Shown here: positions 27,872-36,359 of the stretch, piece after piece
Layout: the number at the start of each line of letters is the position of its first letter
How positions within the stretch are numbered: the first letter of the stretch is position 1
Assembly (NCBI GenBank): GCA_036787955.1
Contig: DAIQOI010000003.1
Location: 253,995-317,994 of the forward strand
Length of the DNA stretch: 64,000 nt
Direction of reading: 5' to 3'
Source of the DNA: UBA2336 sp036787955
Lineage (GTDB): Bacteria; Bacteroidota; Bacteroidia; Cytophagales; Cyclobacteriaceae
Program-made: the position numbers and the translations under genes
Notes under the pieces: generated by a model
Database searches by the model: none
What the model was told of the DNA's origin: nothing
What the model saw: only the letters and a program-made list of their open reading frames with translations

Positions 27872-28413
27872 TAAAAGAGTTCAGATATGCATTAAGGTTT
27901 CTGGGTACTTTTCTCGGACTTTATCTGATGCTGAGTATGGTGTATGGTTGGTGGGTTGAGTCTTATGACCGTGCAGACCCAGCTACCTGGATTATGACCA
28001 ATCAGGCTGGCCGGATACTGCAAATAATAGGTGAGCCGGTTGAAGTAAAGCATAAGGATAATTCGCGGTCAGTTTCCATGATTCGTCAGGGCGATGTTGT
28101 GGTAAATGTGTTTGAAGGTTGTAACGGATTAAACGTAGCCATTGTGTATATCGCTTTTATTGTTGCTTTTGGTGGGCGGAGCACAAGCATGTTCTGGTTT
28201 ATACCCTTGGGACTCTTTATAATTTATTTGTTTAACCTAGGTCGCATAGCCGGCCTTTATCTGGTGGCACAATATCTTCCCGACTACTTTTATTATGTCC
28301 ATAAATATGCATTTACGGCTTCCATTTATTTTATTGTTTTCTTGCTTTGGCTATGGTGGGTTGAGGGGCTTAACAAAACCGCACTAAAAAAAATTTTAAC
28401 ACCTGGGTCGTGA
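27868..28413 (+). CDS. Exosortase family protein (XrtF/XrtX-like)
   Basis: A 181-residue polytopic membrane protein of the exosortase/archaeosortase family, predicted transpeptidases that cut and re-anchor proteins carrying a short C-terminal signal. The expected catalytic residues are present in order: Cys85 in VFEGCNGLNV, Arg126 in LFNLGRIAGL and His145 in YYVHKYAFT. Hydrophobic segments lie at about 8-28, 88-101, 106-125, 128-137 and 148-165. The short length and lack of an extra domain match the Bacteroidota XrtF/XrtX group rather than XrtA. It overlaps the PglD-like gene by 4 bases and its partner gene by 4 bases. Confidence 0.87.
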   Translation: MIKEFRYALRFLGTFLGLYLMLSMVYGWWVESYDRADPATWIMTNQAGRILQIIGEPVEVKHKDNSRSVSMIRQGDVVVNVFEGCNGLNVAIVYIAFIVAFGGRSTSMFWFIPLGLFIIYLFNLGRIAGLYLVAQYLPDYFYYVHKYAFTASIYFIVFLLWLWWVEGLNKTALKKILTPGS

Positions 28414-28844
28414 GCCGAAAAATTGTGGTCAGTTTAGCGGCTGCTGGTTTACTGTTGTCTGTTTATTTGTTTCAGAATCTTGATCTGTTGCACAGGGTCA
28501 CAAATTTTCTGGGATTTTCAAAACCTGATGATACTGTTGGGTTTGTAATCCGAAAAACCCTTCGTCTCATTATAAATGATACCGCATGTATAATGTTGAT
28601 ATGGGTTTGGTTTCCGGGAAAGTCATATCTCCGCATGGCATGGGTAGTGTTCTTACTGGAAGTTCTGGTCCTTTTACCTGCTTACTTTTTTGTTAAGCTT
28701 AATCTTGAAGGGCCTACAGAATTATCGTCACCGCTACTATCACAGTTTCATCGGTTGTTGGTAAATCCGCTGCTGATGTTGCTCCTGATGGCGGGATTCG
28801 TATATCAGAAAATAAAGATACGATCGACTGGTTTCAACGAGTGA
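28410..28844 (+). CDS. Exosortase-associated membrane protein
   Basis: A 144-residue membrane protein with four hydrophobic segments (about 5-22, 50-68, 74-94 and 115-132). A conserved-looking middle motif, RLIINDTACIMLIWVWF, and the late HRLLVNPLLMLLLMAGFVYQK segment resemble the small partner that sits next to XrtF in Flavobacteriia. I rely on recalled layout, so the exact family is uncertain. Its function is unknown; the 4-base overlaps on both sides indicate obligate cotranscription with the exosortase. GTG start. Confidence 0.68.
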   Translation: MSRKIVVSLAAAGLLLSVYLFQNLDLLHRVTNFLGFSKPDDTVGFVIRKTLRLIINDTACIMLIWVWFPGKSYLRMAWVVFLLEVLVLLPAYFFVKLNLEGPTELSSPLLSQFHRLLVNPLLMLLLMAGFVYQKIKIRSTGFNE

Positions 28845-29959
28845 AATTTCACATACCATTATCTTACAACCCCATCAATCCTGATGAGATTGTTGCCGTA
28901 CTCAGAAAATATGAGGGACGGCATCATAACGATATTATAGCCGACTTTGAACAAAGTCTGTGCGAAATAACAGGGGCTGCGCATGCTGTAGCGCTTAGTA
29001 GTGGCACGGCTGCTATTCACCTGGCCCTGAAAGCCGTTGATGTTGAGGCCGGGGACTATGTATTTGCACCCACATTTACATATGTGGCTACTGTAAATCC
29101 GATACTTTATTTGGGCGCTCAGCCTGTTTTAATTGATTCCGAACGGATAACCTGGAATATCGATCCTGAACTGCTTGAATACGCACTGCAAGATTGTGCG
29201 AAAAAACATAGGTTGCCAAAAGCAATAATTGCGGTGCACACCTATGGCATGATGGCTGACATGGAGGCCTTATGCTCAATTGCAGGTAAGTGGGGTATAC
29301 CCGTTATAGAAGATGCGGCAGAAGCACTGGGCTCGGCATTACACGGCAAATCGGCCGGCACCTGGGGTACAGTCGGCATATTTTCTTTTAATAATAATAA
29401 ACTGGTTACATCGTATGGGGGTGGGGCTCTGATTACCCATGATGCCCGTATTGCGGCCCGCGTGCGCTTTCTGGCAGCCCAGAGCAGAGAACAAAACCTG
29501 CACTACGAACACCATGAAGTAGGATACAACTACCAGATGGGGCCCATTAATGCAGCCTGCGGTTTGGTTTCTCTGAAACACATGCCACAGGGTATAATAC
29601 ACCGCAAAAATGCGCATGAGTGGTATAAGAAAAAGCTGGCCGACAATATGTCTTTTCCTCAGGGTTTAAAGGGCTCTCATTCTAATTATTGGCTTACCGC
29701 AGGCACCTTTAGCCAGCCGGGGGCAAGGGACAAGGTGTTGGCAAACCTTCTTCAGAACAATATTGAAGCCAGACTATGCTGGAAGCCTATGCACATGCAG
29801 CCTTTGTTCCGGGATGCTTTGGCTTATCATAATGGGGTTGCTGCCGACTTGTTTTCAAAAGGAATATGCCTGCCTTCAGGAAAAGGGGTAAATGAACCTG
29901 AATGGGAAAGGGTAACGACCAAAATTACCGAAGTTATAAATGCTGGAGGCTCCAATTAA
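28841..29959 (+). CDS. DegT/DnrJ/EryC1 aminotransferase, PglE-like
   Basis: A 372-residue PLP aminotransferase with a GTG start. ALSSGTAAIHLALKAV (about 51-66) binds phosphate, IEDAAEALGS has the ring-binding Asp (about 158), and FSFNNNKLVTSYGGGAL the Schiff-base Lys (about 187). The C-terminal SNYWLTA and ARLCWKPMHMQPLF segments recall PglE, which makes UDP-4-amino-bacillosamine precursors. It follows the exosortase partner by overlap, so sugar and sorting genes share one transcript. A 168-base gap follows, the first real break before the secreted protein. Confidence 0.9.
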   Translation: MKFHIPLSYNPINPDEIVAVLRKYEGRHHNDIIADFEQSLCEITGAAHAVALSSGTAAIHLALKAVDVEAGDYVFAPTFTYVATVNPILYLGAQPVLIDSERITWNIDPELLEYALQDCAKKHRLPKAIIAVHTYGMMADMEALCSIAGKWGIPVIEDAAEALGSALHGKSAGTWGTVGIFSFNNNKLVTSYGGGALITHDARIAARVRFLAAQSREQNLHYEHHEVGYNYQMGPINAACGLVSLKHMPQGIIHRKNAHEWYKKKLADNMSFPQGLKGSHSNYWLTAGTFSQPGARDKVLANLLQNNIEARLCWKPMHMQPLFRDALAYHNGVAADLFSKGICLPSGKGVNEPEWERVTTKITEVINAGGSN

Positions 29960-30127
29960 ATAATTGATTATGAGTTAATTAATTATTTATTTTGTTGCTT
30001 TTTTATGGCTGCCTCAAGCCGGTTACATTTGCTTGGTATAGCAGCATGTACGGTAATAAAACTTTATCCAAATAGTTCATTATTAAAATATTGGCTTTAT
30101 TTTTATGTTTAAACAAGTTGGCTTTGT

Positions 30128-33100
30128 ATGAGCAGGATTAAGGCAATACTGTATATCATGTTTTTTGTTGGCTGCCCGGTATTTTATTTGAATGCCCAGG
30201 TGGCCTCTGTGACCAGCGGTAATTGGAATAACACCTCTACATGGGATTGCTCCTGTATCCCCGATTTCAATAGTGGAACCATCACGATAAGTTCGTTTAC
30301 TACTGTAACTATTCCCAATGGTTTTACTGCAGATGCGGACGAAATTATTGTAGATAGCGATGGGGCTTTAAATGTGAACAGCGGGGGAAGACTGATAGTA
30401 AGGGATGGCACCGGTGATGATTTGACGATAACTATTGGTGACGGATTCTTTACTTTTGATGGTTTGCTGACAGTAGATGCCGGAGGTATTCTGGAAAACA
30501 GGGGTACGATTGTAAGCAGCAGTTCCAATCTCATCATAAACGGAACTTTTCAACATAACAGAAATGGCGGGTCAATCCCTGAAGCTTCATGGAATTCAGG
30601 TTCTCTTTTAGAAATCACTGGAATTACAAACACCGCTCCAACAGGATTGAATCAGGTCTTTTACAATATTACATGGAACTCTGCGCAGACCGCCTCTGTA
30701 TCTTTAGGAGGTTCTTTGCTTCAGGTAGATAATGACTTTATCATAAACAACACCGGCACCAACAGAGCCTTGATTCTACATACAAGTGGTACAGGCTCTT
30801 TGACAATAGGACGGGATCTGATTGTTCAGAATGCCGCATCTTTTGGTATCTCCCAATCAGGGACCTATACCTTAAATGTGAACAGAAATTTAACCGTTAA
30901 CTCTACGGCAACCAATTCCCTGCTATTAACCTCATCGGGAAACGTTACCATCAATGTACAGGGAAATGTAACCAAAGCTAATACCGGTTCTCTTGTTATG
31001 AGCAGTGGATCGGGTACAGGTACTTTAAATGTTTACGGAAATTTTAGTTTAACCGGAGGGGCCGTTAACGAAACAAGCAGCGGTAGTGGAACCATCGTCT
31101 TTGCGGGTTCGGGTGTACAAACTTTTACAGGCGGGGGAACATTTAACAATACGATAAATTTTATTGTCAATGCTTCATCTTCCCTTTCTTTGGGTACCCA
31201 CGCCCTAACTGGTAGCGGGGCATTCACCCTCAATGGTACGCTGCAGGTCGGTTCGACTGATTCAGGTGGGGCTATACAAAATTCTACTACCAACGGAAAT
31301 ATCAGGGTTTCCGGTGCTCGTACGTTTAATGCAGGAAGTTCAATAGTTTACAACGGTTCTTCTGCCCAGTTTATAGGTAACGGTCATCCAACAACGTCGG
31401 GCGTTAACTGCACCATCAACAATGCAAGTGGGGTATCACTTGCTTCCAATGCTACAATAGGAGGAAATTTAACACTTACCGCAGGTAACCTTACGGTAGG
31501 ATCCAATACCCTTACATTAGGCGGAAATATTTCAGCAGGGAGCAATAACATCGTTGTTTCATCCGGCTCAAGTCTTGTAATAAACGGCTCAGGTAACTTA
31601 GGCAATTTTCCGTTCCCGGCAGGTCCGCAAACATTTGCTAACTTCACTTTAAACAGAACCAGCGGCAGTGTAACTTTCGCCAATCAGGTTACTATAACAG
31701 GTTCAGTCGTCCTAAATGCGGGGGATCTTATTTTTAATGGTCAAACCCTTGAACTTTCAGGCACACTTTCTGCTACGGGAGGAAACCTGTATGGCAATTC
31801 TTCATCAACACTTATTATTTCTGGCAGTGGCGCATTTGGTGAATTACCTTTTGCGTCAGGAGGAAATACGATTCATACACTTACAATTAACCGGTCTTCG
31901 GGCACTGTTTCGTTGGATAATGCCTTAACCATTTCCAATACTTTAAATCTTAATGCAGGAGAACTGAATAATATTAGTGGATTACGATTAAGTAACGGCG
32001 CCACATTAAGGCGTAATTCAACAGGGCAGCTCTCAGGAACAGCTGTTTTACAGAGTCCTGGAGAAACATATAATGTTACTTATCAGGGGTCCAGCGGATT
32101 TAGTACGGGCGTTGAATTACCTACCACAACAGCTGACCACCTCGGTACCTTAACTATTGATGGCGGCCCCGTTACACTTACCCAGAACATCATAGTGAAT
32201 GGTGATTTGAATTTACTGAATAGTACCTTTAACGCAAATGGTTTTAATATTGAAATGGCAGGAAGTTCCAGATTATGGAATAAACAAACCGGAGTATTCA
32301 CACCCGGCTCTGGCGTAGTAACCATATCAGGAAACATTACAGTTCAGGCAACTTCTTCACCTCAGTTTGGCAATCTCACGGTAAACTCCGGGGCTACACT
32401 AACAGCCTATTCTGGAACCATGAATATTTCTGGCAATTTTCAATTAGATGTTGGTTGCACATTTAATCATAACAATGGAACATTGTCTTTCAACGGGTCT
32501 GCAACGCAGGTTTTGGCAGGGGGGGCAAAAACCTTTAATAACATTAATGTAAACAAGTCGGCCGGCAATTTACAATTATCAAGTACGGTTAATTTACGTG
32601 GGGCCTTAACGGTTTCCAGTTCTACAACAATTGAATCAGGTGGATATCTTGTACTTTTGTCCACCTCCGATGGCACTTCTGGTAATGCAAGAATAGGTTC
32701 TTTGCCTTCGGGTGCTTCAATAACCGGCAACGTTATTGTGCAAAGGTACATGGCCGATGAAGGTCGTATTTACCGCTATATTTCAGCTCCGGTATCCGGC
32801 TATTCCGTAGCCTCGCTTCAGGCATTCGTGCCAATCACGGGTTCGTTTTCAGGAGCAAGTACCTGTACAGGATGTTTGAATAACCCCTCAATGTATCGGT
32901 ACAATGAAACCATATCAGGAAATGCCGATGCCGGGTGGGAACCCTTCCCGGTTTCATCGAATACGGAAACCCTCCAAACCGGACGAGGGTATGCTGTTTT
33001 TGTCAGGGATGATATAATTTCAGGAAATGTGCGAATCGACTGGCAGGGATCAATCCATCAGGGCTCCATTTCCTTACCAGTGTCATACACCAATACCGGA

Positions 33101-34270
33101 AATCCGGGAGGAGATGGATGGAATTTAGTAGGAAATCCCTATCCATCGAGCATCGATTGGGACTTTGCATCAGGGTGGTCTAAGACCAACATCAGTGGTA
33201 CAATAGCTGTACGTGATAATGGTTCCGGAACTTTTAGATACTGGGACGGAAGTGCCGGAAGTTTTGCGAATGGCGAAATTGCAACCGGTCAGGGATTTTG
33301 GGTCAGGGCAACCGGCTCTTCACCGGCCCTTACTATTAATGAGTTGGCTAAAACCTCGGCTACGGCCACCTTTTACCGCGTTTCTGAAGAGCCGGTAGAT
33401 GTATTGGAATTGGTGCTCACCAATGGCCAGGCCACAGACCATGCTTACATTCGTTACAGGCAAGATGCATTGAATACTTTAGATGATTATGACGGTCCTA
33501 AACTTAGAAATGCTATATTCGATTTGTTTACCTTTTCGGCCGATAGCATTCCCATGGCTATAAATGCAGTAAATAACTGGAATTGCGAAGGGCCGGTCTA
33601 TATAGGATTAAGAAATATGGCGAATGGCTCTTACCGCATTTCACTGAATCCGCAGGGTGCCTTTGGTCAGTATATCTATAGATTAGAAGATGCTTATGCC
33701 AGAGCCACTGAAATTTTATTACCTGGCGAAGAATATGTCTTTGAAGTGAATGATGATCCGCAAAGTAAATCTTCTAAACGTTTATGCTTGAAATTATTCC
33801 CTTATGTTCCGGTGCATCTTGAGTTCAGGGATGGTGCCCTGTATTCGAATTATACTGAAGGGAACCAATGGTTTCTTAATGGCTTACCTATAGAAGGCGC
33901 TACCGGACAAATGTATGTTCCGAATACTTCCGGCGAATATTCCCTTCGGGTAAAGATAGGGGTTTGCAGTTATCAGGCACCAGAAACCTACACGCATGTA
34001 ATCACCTCAATAGATCCGGAGAATACGGAAATTATTAGTGTTTTTCCCAACCCGGTATCTACTAAACTTCACATAAAATTGCAAAACGAACAACCGGCTC
34101 AGTTTATGGTCGTTTCTTCAAATGGAACAGTTACTCATGCTGTAAAAGAAGACGGAGAAGGTAAAATTAGGATCCTGGATGTTGCTGAATTACCCGAAGG
34201 CTTTTATCTGCTTGTTGTAAATCAGGGGAATCGGATTTATCGTATCAAGTTCTTAAAATTAAGCCAGTGA
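30128..34270 (+). CDS. Large secreted repetitive protein with T9SS type A sorting domain
   Basis: A 1380-residue exported protein. A signal peptide covers about residues 1-24, with hydrophobic AILYIMFFVGCPVFYL and the end NAQ. Residues about 25-860 are rich in G, S, T and N and form repeated beta-strand units, for example two alike blocks around LNRTSGSV and INRSSGTVSL. This suggests a right-handed beta-helix or adhesin-like stalk. About 870-1110 is a second domain with GNPYPSSIDWDF and a GRGYAVFVRDD unit. The last about 75 residues, from SVFPNPVSTKLHIKL to IKFLKLSQ, are a T9SS type A C-terminal signal. It is probably a surface-anchored or released protein delivered through the type IX system. 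Confidence 0.9.
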   Translation: MSRIKAILYIMFFVGCPVFYLNAQVASVTSGNWNNTSTWDCSCIPDFNSGTITISSFTTVTIPNGFTADADEIIVDSDGALNVNSGGRLIVRDGTGDDLTITIGDGFFTFDGLLTVDAGGILENRGTIVSSSSNLIINGTFQHNRNGGSIPEASWNSGSLLEITGITNTAPTGLNQVFYNITWNSAQTASVSLGGSLLQVDNDFIINNTGTNRALILHTSGTGSLTIGRDLIVQNAASFGISQSGTYTLNVNRNLTVNSTATNSLLLTSSGNVTINVQGNVTKANTGSLVMSSGSGTGTLNVYGNFSLTGGAVNETSSGSGTIVFAGSGVQTFTGGGTFNNTINFIVNASSSLSLGTHALTGSGAFTLNGTLQVGSTDSGGAIQNSTTNGNIRVSGARTFNAGSSIVYNGSSAQFIGNGHPTTSGVNCTINNASGVSLASNATIGGNLTLTAGNLTVGSNTLTLGGNISAGSNNIVVSSGSSLVINGSGNLGNFPFPAGPQTFANFTLNRTSGSVTFANQVTITGSVVLNAGDLIFNGQTLELSGTLSATGGNLYGNSSSTLIISGSGAFGELPFASGGNTIHTLTINRSSGTVSLDNALTISNTLNLNAGELNNISGLRLSNGATLRRNSTGQLSGTAVLQSPGETYNVTYQGSSGFSTGVELPTTTADHLGTLTIDGGPVTLTQNIIVNGDLNLLNSTFNANGFNIEMAGSSRLWNKQTGVFTPGSGVVTISGNITVQATSSPQFGNLTVNSGATLTAYSGTMNISGNFQLDVGCTFNHNNGTLSFNGSATQVLAGGAKTFNNINVNKSAGNLQLSSTVNLRGALTVSSSTTIESGGYLVLLSTSDGTSGNARIGSLPSGASITGNVIVQRYMADEGRIYRYISAPVSGYSVASLQAFVPITGSFSGASTCTGCLNNPSMYRYNETISGNADAGWEPFPVSSNTETLQTGRGYAVFVRDDIISGNVRIDWQGSIHQGSISLPVSYTNTGNPGGDGWNLVGNPYPSSIDWDFASGWSKTNISGTIAVRDNGSGTFRYWDGSAGSFANGEIATGQGFWVRATGSSPALTINELAKTSATATFYRVSEEPVDVLELVLTNGQATDHAYIRYRQDALNTLDDYDGPKLRNAIFDLFTFSADSIPMAINAVNNWNCEGPVYIGLRNMANGSYRISLNPQGAFGQYIYRLEDAYARATEILLPGEEYVFEVNDDPQSKSSKRLCLKLFPYVPVHLEFRDGALYSNYTEGNQWFLNGLPIEGATGQMYVPNTSGEYSLRVKIGVCSYQAPETYTHVITSIDPENTEIISVFPNPVSTKLHIKLQNEQPAQFMVVSSNGTVTHAVKEDGEGKIRILDVAELPEGFYLLVVNQGNRIYRIKFLKLSQ

Positions 34271-34274
34271 ATTC

Positions 34275-34442
34275 ATGAGAGCATTTATTCTGCTTTTCCT
34301 GCTAAGCTACCAACTCGTGTTATTGGCACAACCTGGAGATCCGGGTGGCGACCCTGATATACCTTTTACCGGAATTGAATATTTATTACTCGCTGGAGGA
34401 GCCTTAGGTATCAGAAAATTGTGGGGCAAGCGAAATAAGTAG
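34275..34442 (+). CDS. Small exported protein with PID-CTERM-like tail, candidate exosortase substrate
   Basis: A 55-codon gene beginning 4 bases after the stop of the T9SS protein and ending 7 bases before the dehydratase gene. It opens with a signal peptide, MRAFILLFLLSYQLVLLAQP. A short Gly/Asp/Pro linker, GDPGGDPDIPFTG, follows. A hydrophobic segment, IEYLLLAGGALGI, and a basic end, RKLWGKRNK, complete it. This motif-hydrophobic-basic order is that of C-terminal sorting signals. The P-x-T-G-x(4)-LLLAGG-x(3)-G pattern resembles the short PID-CTERM-like tails I recall from Bacteroidota. An exosortase gene lies 6 kb upstream. Reading frame and placement are clear; the substrate role is an inference. 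Confidence 0.7.
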   Translation: MRAFILLFLLSYQLVLLAQPGDPGGDPDIPFTGIEYLLLAGGALGIRKLWGKRNK

Positions 34443-34449
34443 CATAATT

Positions 34450-36351
34450 GTGGTTACCCAATTTGTACGAAAGATTAAAATTCTGCCGAGGTGGATAATT
34501 ATCTTTATTGATCTCGCTATCGTTGCCTTCTCTTTTTATTTTGCATATCTCCTTCGGTATAATTTTTCTTTGAATTATTTAACCACAGGCACCTTTTACC
34601 AGGGCCTCTTTCTGTATACTGTAATGTCTTTTGTAGCCATACTCATAACGGGTAGCTACAAAGGTATAATTCGATACACAGGAGTTCAGGACGGCATCAG
34701 AATTTTTCTTATGCTGCTGCTTACTGTAACTTTAGTTACGCTCATTAATTTCTATAATTATTTTGATGAAGGAACTTATATTATTCCTTACTCAATAATT
34801 GTAATCACTCTAATGTCGTCCTTTCTTCTTTTATTTAATTATCGCCTGCTAGTCAAGTTTTTGTTTTCCTATTATCGAGCTTCTGTTGTTAATAAGAATC
34901 GTGTATTAATTTATGGTGCTGGCCATTCAGGTATGATAACCAAGCAGGTTATAGAGGTTTCGGCTTATGCCATGGTGGTGGGTTTTATTGAAGATGATGA
35001 ACATAAAGTAGGAAAATGGCTTGCTGGTTCTCAGATTTTTTCCACAAAAAAGCTAGATGAAATATTGGGCAAACTTCAGGTTGATGAGCTGATCATTACA
35101 ATCAGAAACCTAGATTATGAAAGAATATCTCACATAGTGGATGTTTGCCTGAAAAGAAATGTTAAAATAAGAAATATCCCTCCCTTGGATCAGTGGATAA
35201 AACAGGAATTCAATATCAAACAAATAAGAGATATACGAATTGAAGATTTGTTGGAAAGGGAGACCATCCATTTGTCAAGCGAGCATGTATATCGAGAGCT
35301 TTCGGGGCGCGTTGTTTGTATAACCGGAGCAGCAGGTTCCATTGGTAGCGAAATAGCTCGTCAGGTTCTTAATTATAGTCCAGCTGGCCTTATTTTGATT
35401 GACCAAAACGAGTCCGGGCTATTTGATTTGGAAAGAGTGCTTCGGAAAATTGCCAAAAACACGTCCTTATTTCCTTACCTAGCTGATATAACGAATACCC
35501 ATCGCATACAATATATTTTCGAAGAACATAAACCCCATCTCGTATTTCATGCTGCTGCTTATAAACATGTGCCTTTAATGGAAACCCATCCGGCTGAAGC
35601 TGTGCTGTGCAATATTTTGGGTACTAAAATACTGGCAGATGTTTCAGTAAGCACAGGAGTAGAAAAATTTGTCATGATTTCAACCGATAAGGCCGTGAAT
35701 CCCACAAGCATTATGGGTTGCTCCAAACGAGTGGCAGAGTTGTATGTTCAATCGTTGAATAAACACCTTTCAACTCAGGCAAAATCAAAGCAACATACAG
35801 CCTTTATTACTACCCGTTTTGGAAATGTATTAGGCTCTAACGGCTCAGTAATCCCGATTTTTAAGAAACAAATTGAAGAAGGCGGTCCTGTAACAGTTAC
35901 ACATCCTGAAATTTCGCGTTATTTCATGACTACTCAGGAAGCCTGCCAGCTGGTTCTCGAAGCAGGAGCCATGGGAAGGGGAGGAGAAGTTTTTATTTTC
36001 GACATGGGCCAGTCTGTGAAAATTTTGGATTTGGCAAAAAAAATGATAAGACTTTCTGGCTACGAACCTAATAAAGATATTGAAATTGTTTTTACCGGCT
36101 TGCGCGAAGGTGAAAAGCTGCACGAAGAATTACTATTTGAAAAAGAGAATCTTTTGCCTACCCATCATCATAAAATTATGAAGGCGCGAATATCGGAGTT
36201 GCCCTATCACCATATTAACAATATGATAGAACTCTTTTGGGATTTAGTAAGTGATCGCAATGAATTAAAAATGGTGGCACTTATGAAGGAGCTGGTGCCT
36301 GAGTTCAAAAGCAATTATTCGCGTTACGAAGTGCTGGATAAACAGGTGTAA
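34450..36351 (+). CDS. Membrane nucleotide-sugar 4,6-dehydratase (PglF/WbpM/CapD-like)
   Basis: A 633-residue polysaccharide biosynthesis protein with a GTG start. Four hydrophobic segments occupy about 15-135. A first nucleotide-binding-like region begins VNKNRVLIYGAGHSGMI (about 146-162). The SDR domain starts at VVCITGAAGSIGSEIARQV (about 290). The catalytic set STDKAVNPTSIMGCSKR (about 416-432) has the T-D-K arrangement with Met in place of the usual SDR Tyr, as in PglF/FlaA1. It converts UDP-GlcNAc-type sugars to 4-keto-6-deoxy forms feeding the DegT enzymes. It closes the + strand cluster and converges on the next gene with 8 bases between. Confidence 0.92.
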   Translation: MVTQFVRKIKILPRWIIIFIDLAIVAFSFYFAYLLRYNFSLNYLTTGTFYQGLFLYTVMSFVAILITGSYKGIIRYTGVQDGIRIFLMLLLTVTLVTLINFYNYFDEGTYIIPYSIIVITLMSSFLLLFNYRLLVKFLFSYYRASVVNKNRVLIYGAGHSGMITKQVIEVSAYAMVVGFIEDDEHKVGKWLAGSQIFSTKKLDEILGKLQVDELIITIRNLDYERISHIVDVCLKRNVKIRNIPPLDQWIKQEFNIKQIRDIRIEDLLERETIHLSSEHVYRELSGRVVCITGAAGSIGSEIARQVLNYSPAGLILIDQNESGLFDLERVLRKIAKNTSLFPYLADITNTHRIQYIFEEHKPHLVFHAAAYKHVPLMETHPAEAVLCNILGTKILADVSVSTGVEKFVMISTDKAVNPTSIMGCSKRVAELYVQSLNKHLSTQAKSKQHTAFITTRFGNVLGSNGSVIPIFKKQIEEGGPVTVTHPEISRYFMTTQEACQLVLEAGAMGRGGEVFIFDMGQSVKILDLAKKMIRLSGYEPNKDIEIVFTGLREGEKLHEELLFEKENLLPTHHHKIMKARISELPYHHINNMIELFWDLVSDRNELKMVALMKELVPEFKSNYSRYEVLDKQV

Positions 36352-36359
36352 AATTTGTA

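Noticed and set aside
27868..28413. Classic XrtA/PEP-CTERM system
   Set aside because: The protein is short (181 residues) without an extra domain, and no PEP-CTERM protein or EpsI-like partner was seen; a Bacteroidota-type exosortase fits better.
30128..34270. DNA-level tandem repeats in the T9SS protein gene
   Set aside because: Repetition is seen mainly at protein level with divergent codons. It reflects beta-helix units, not a repeat element.
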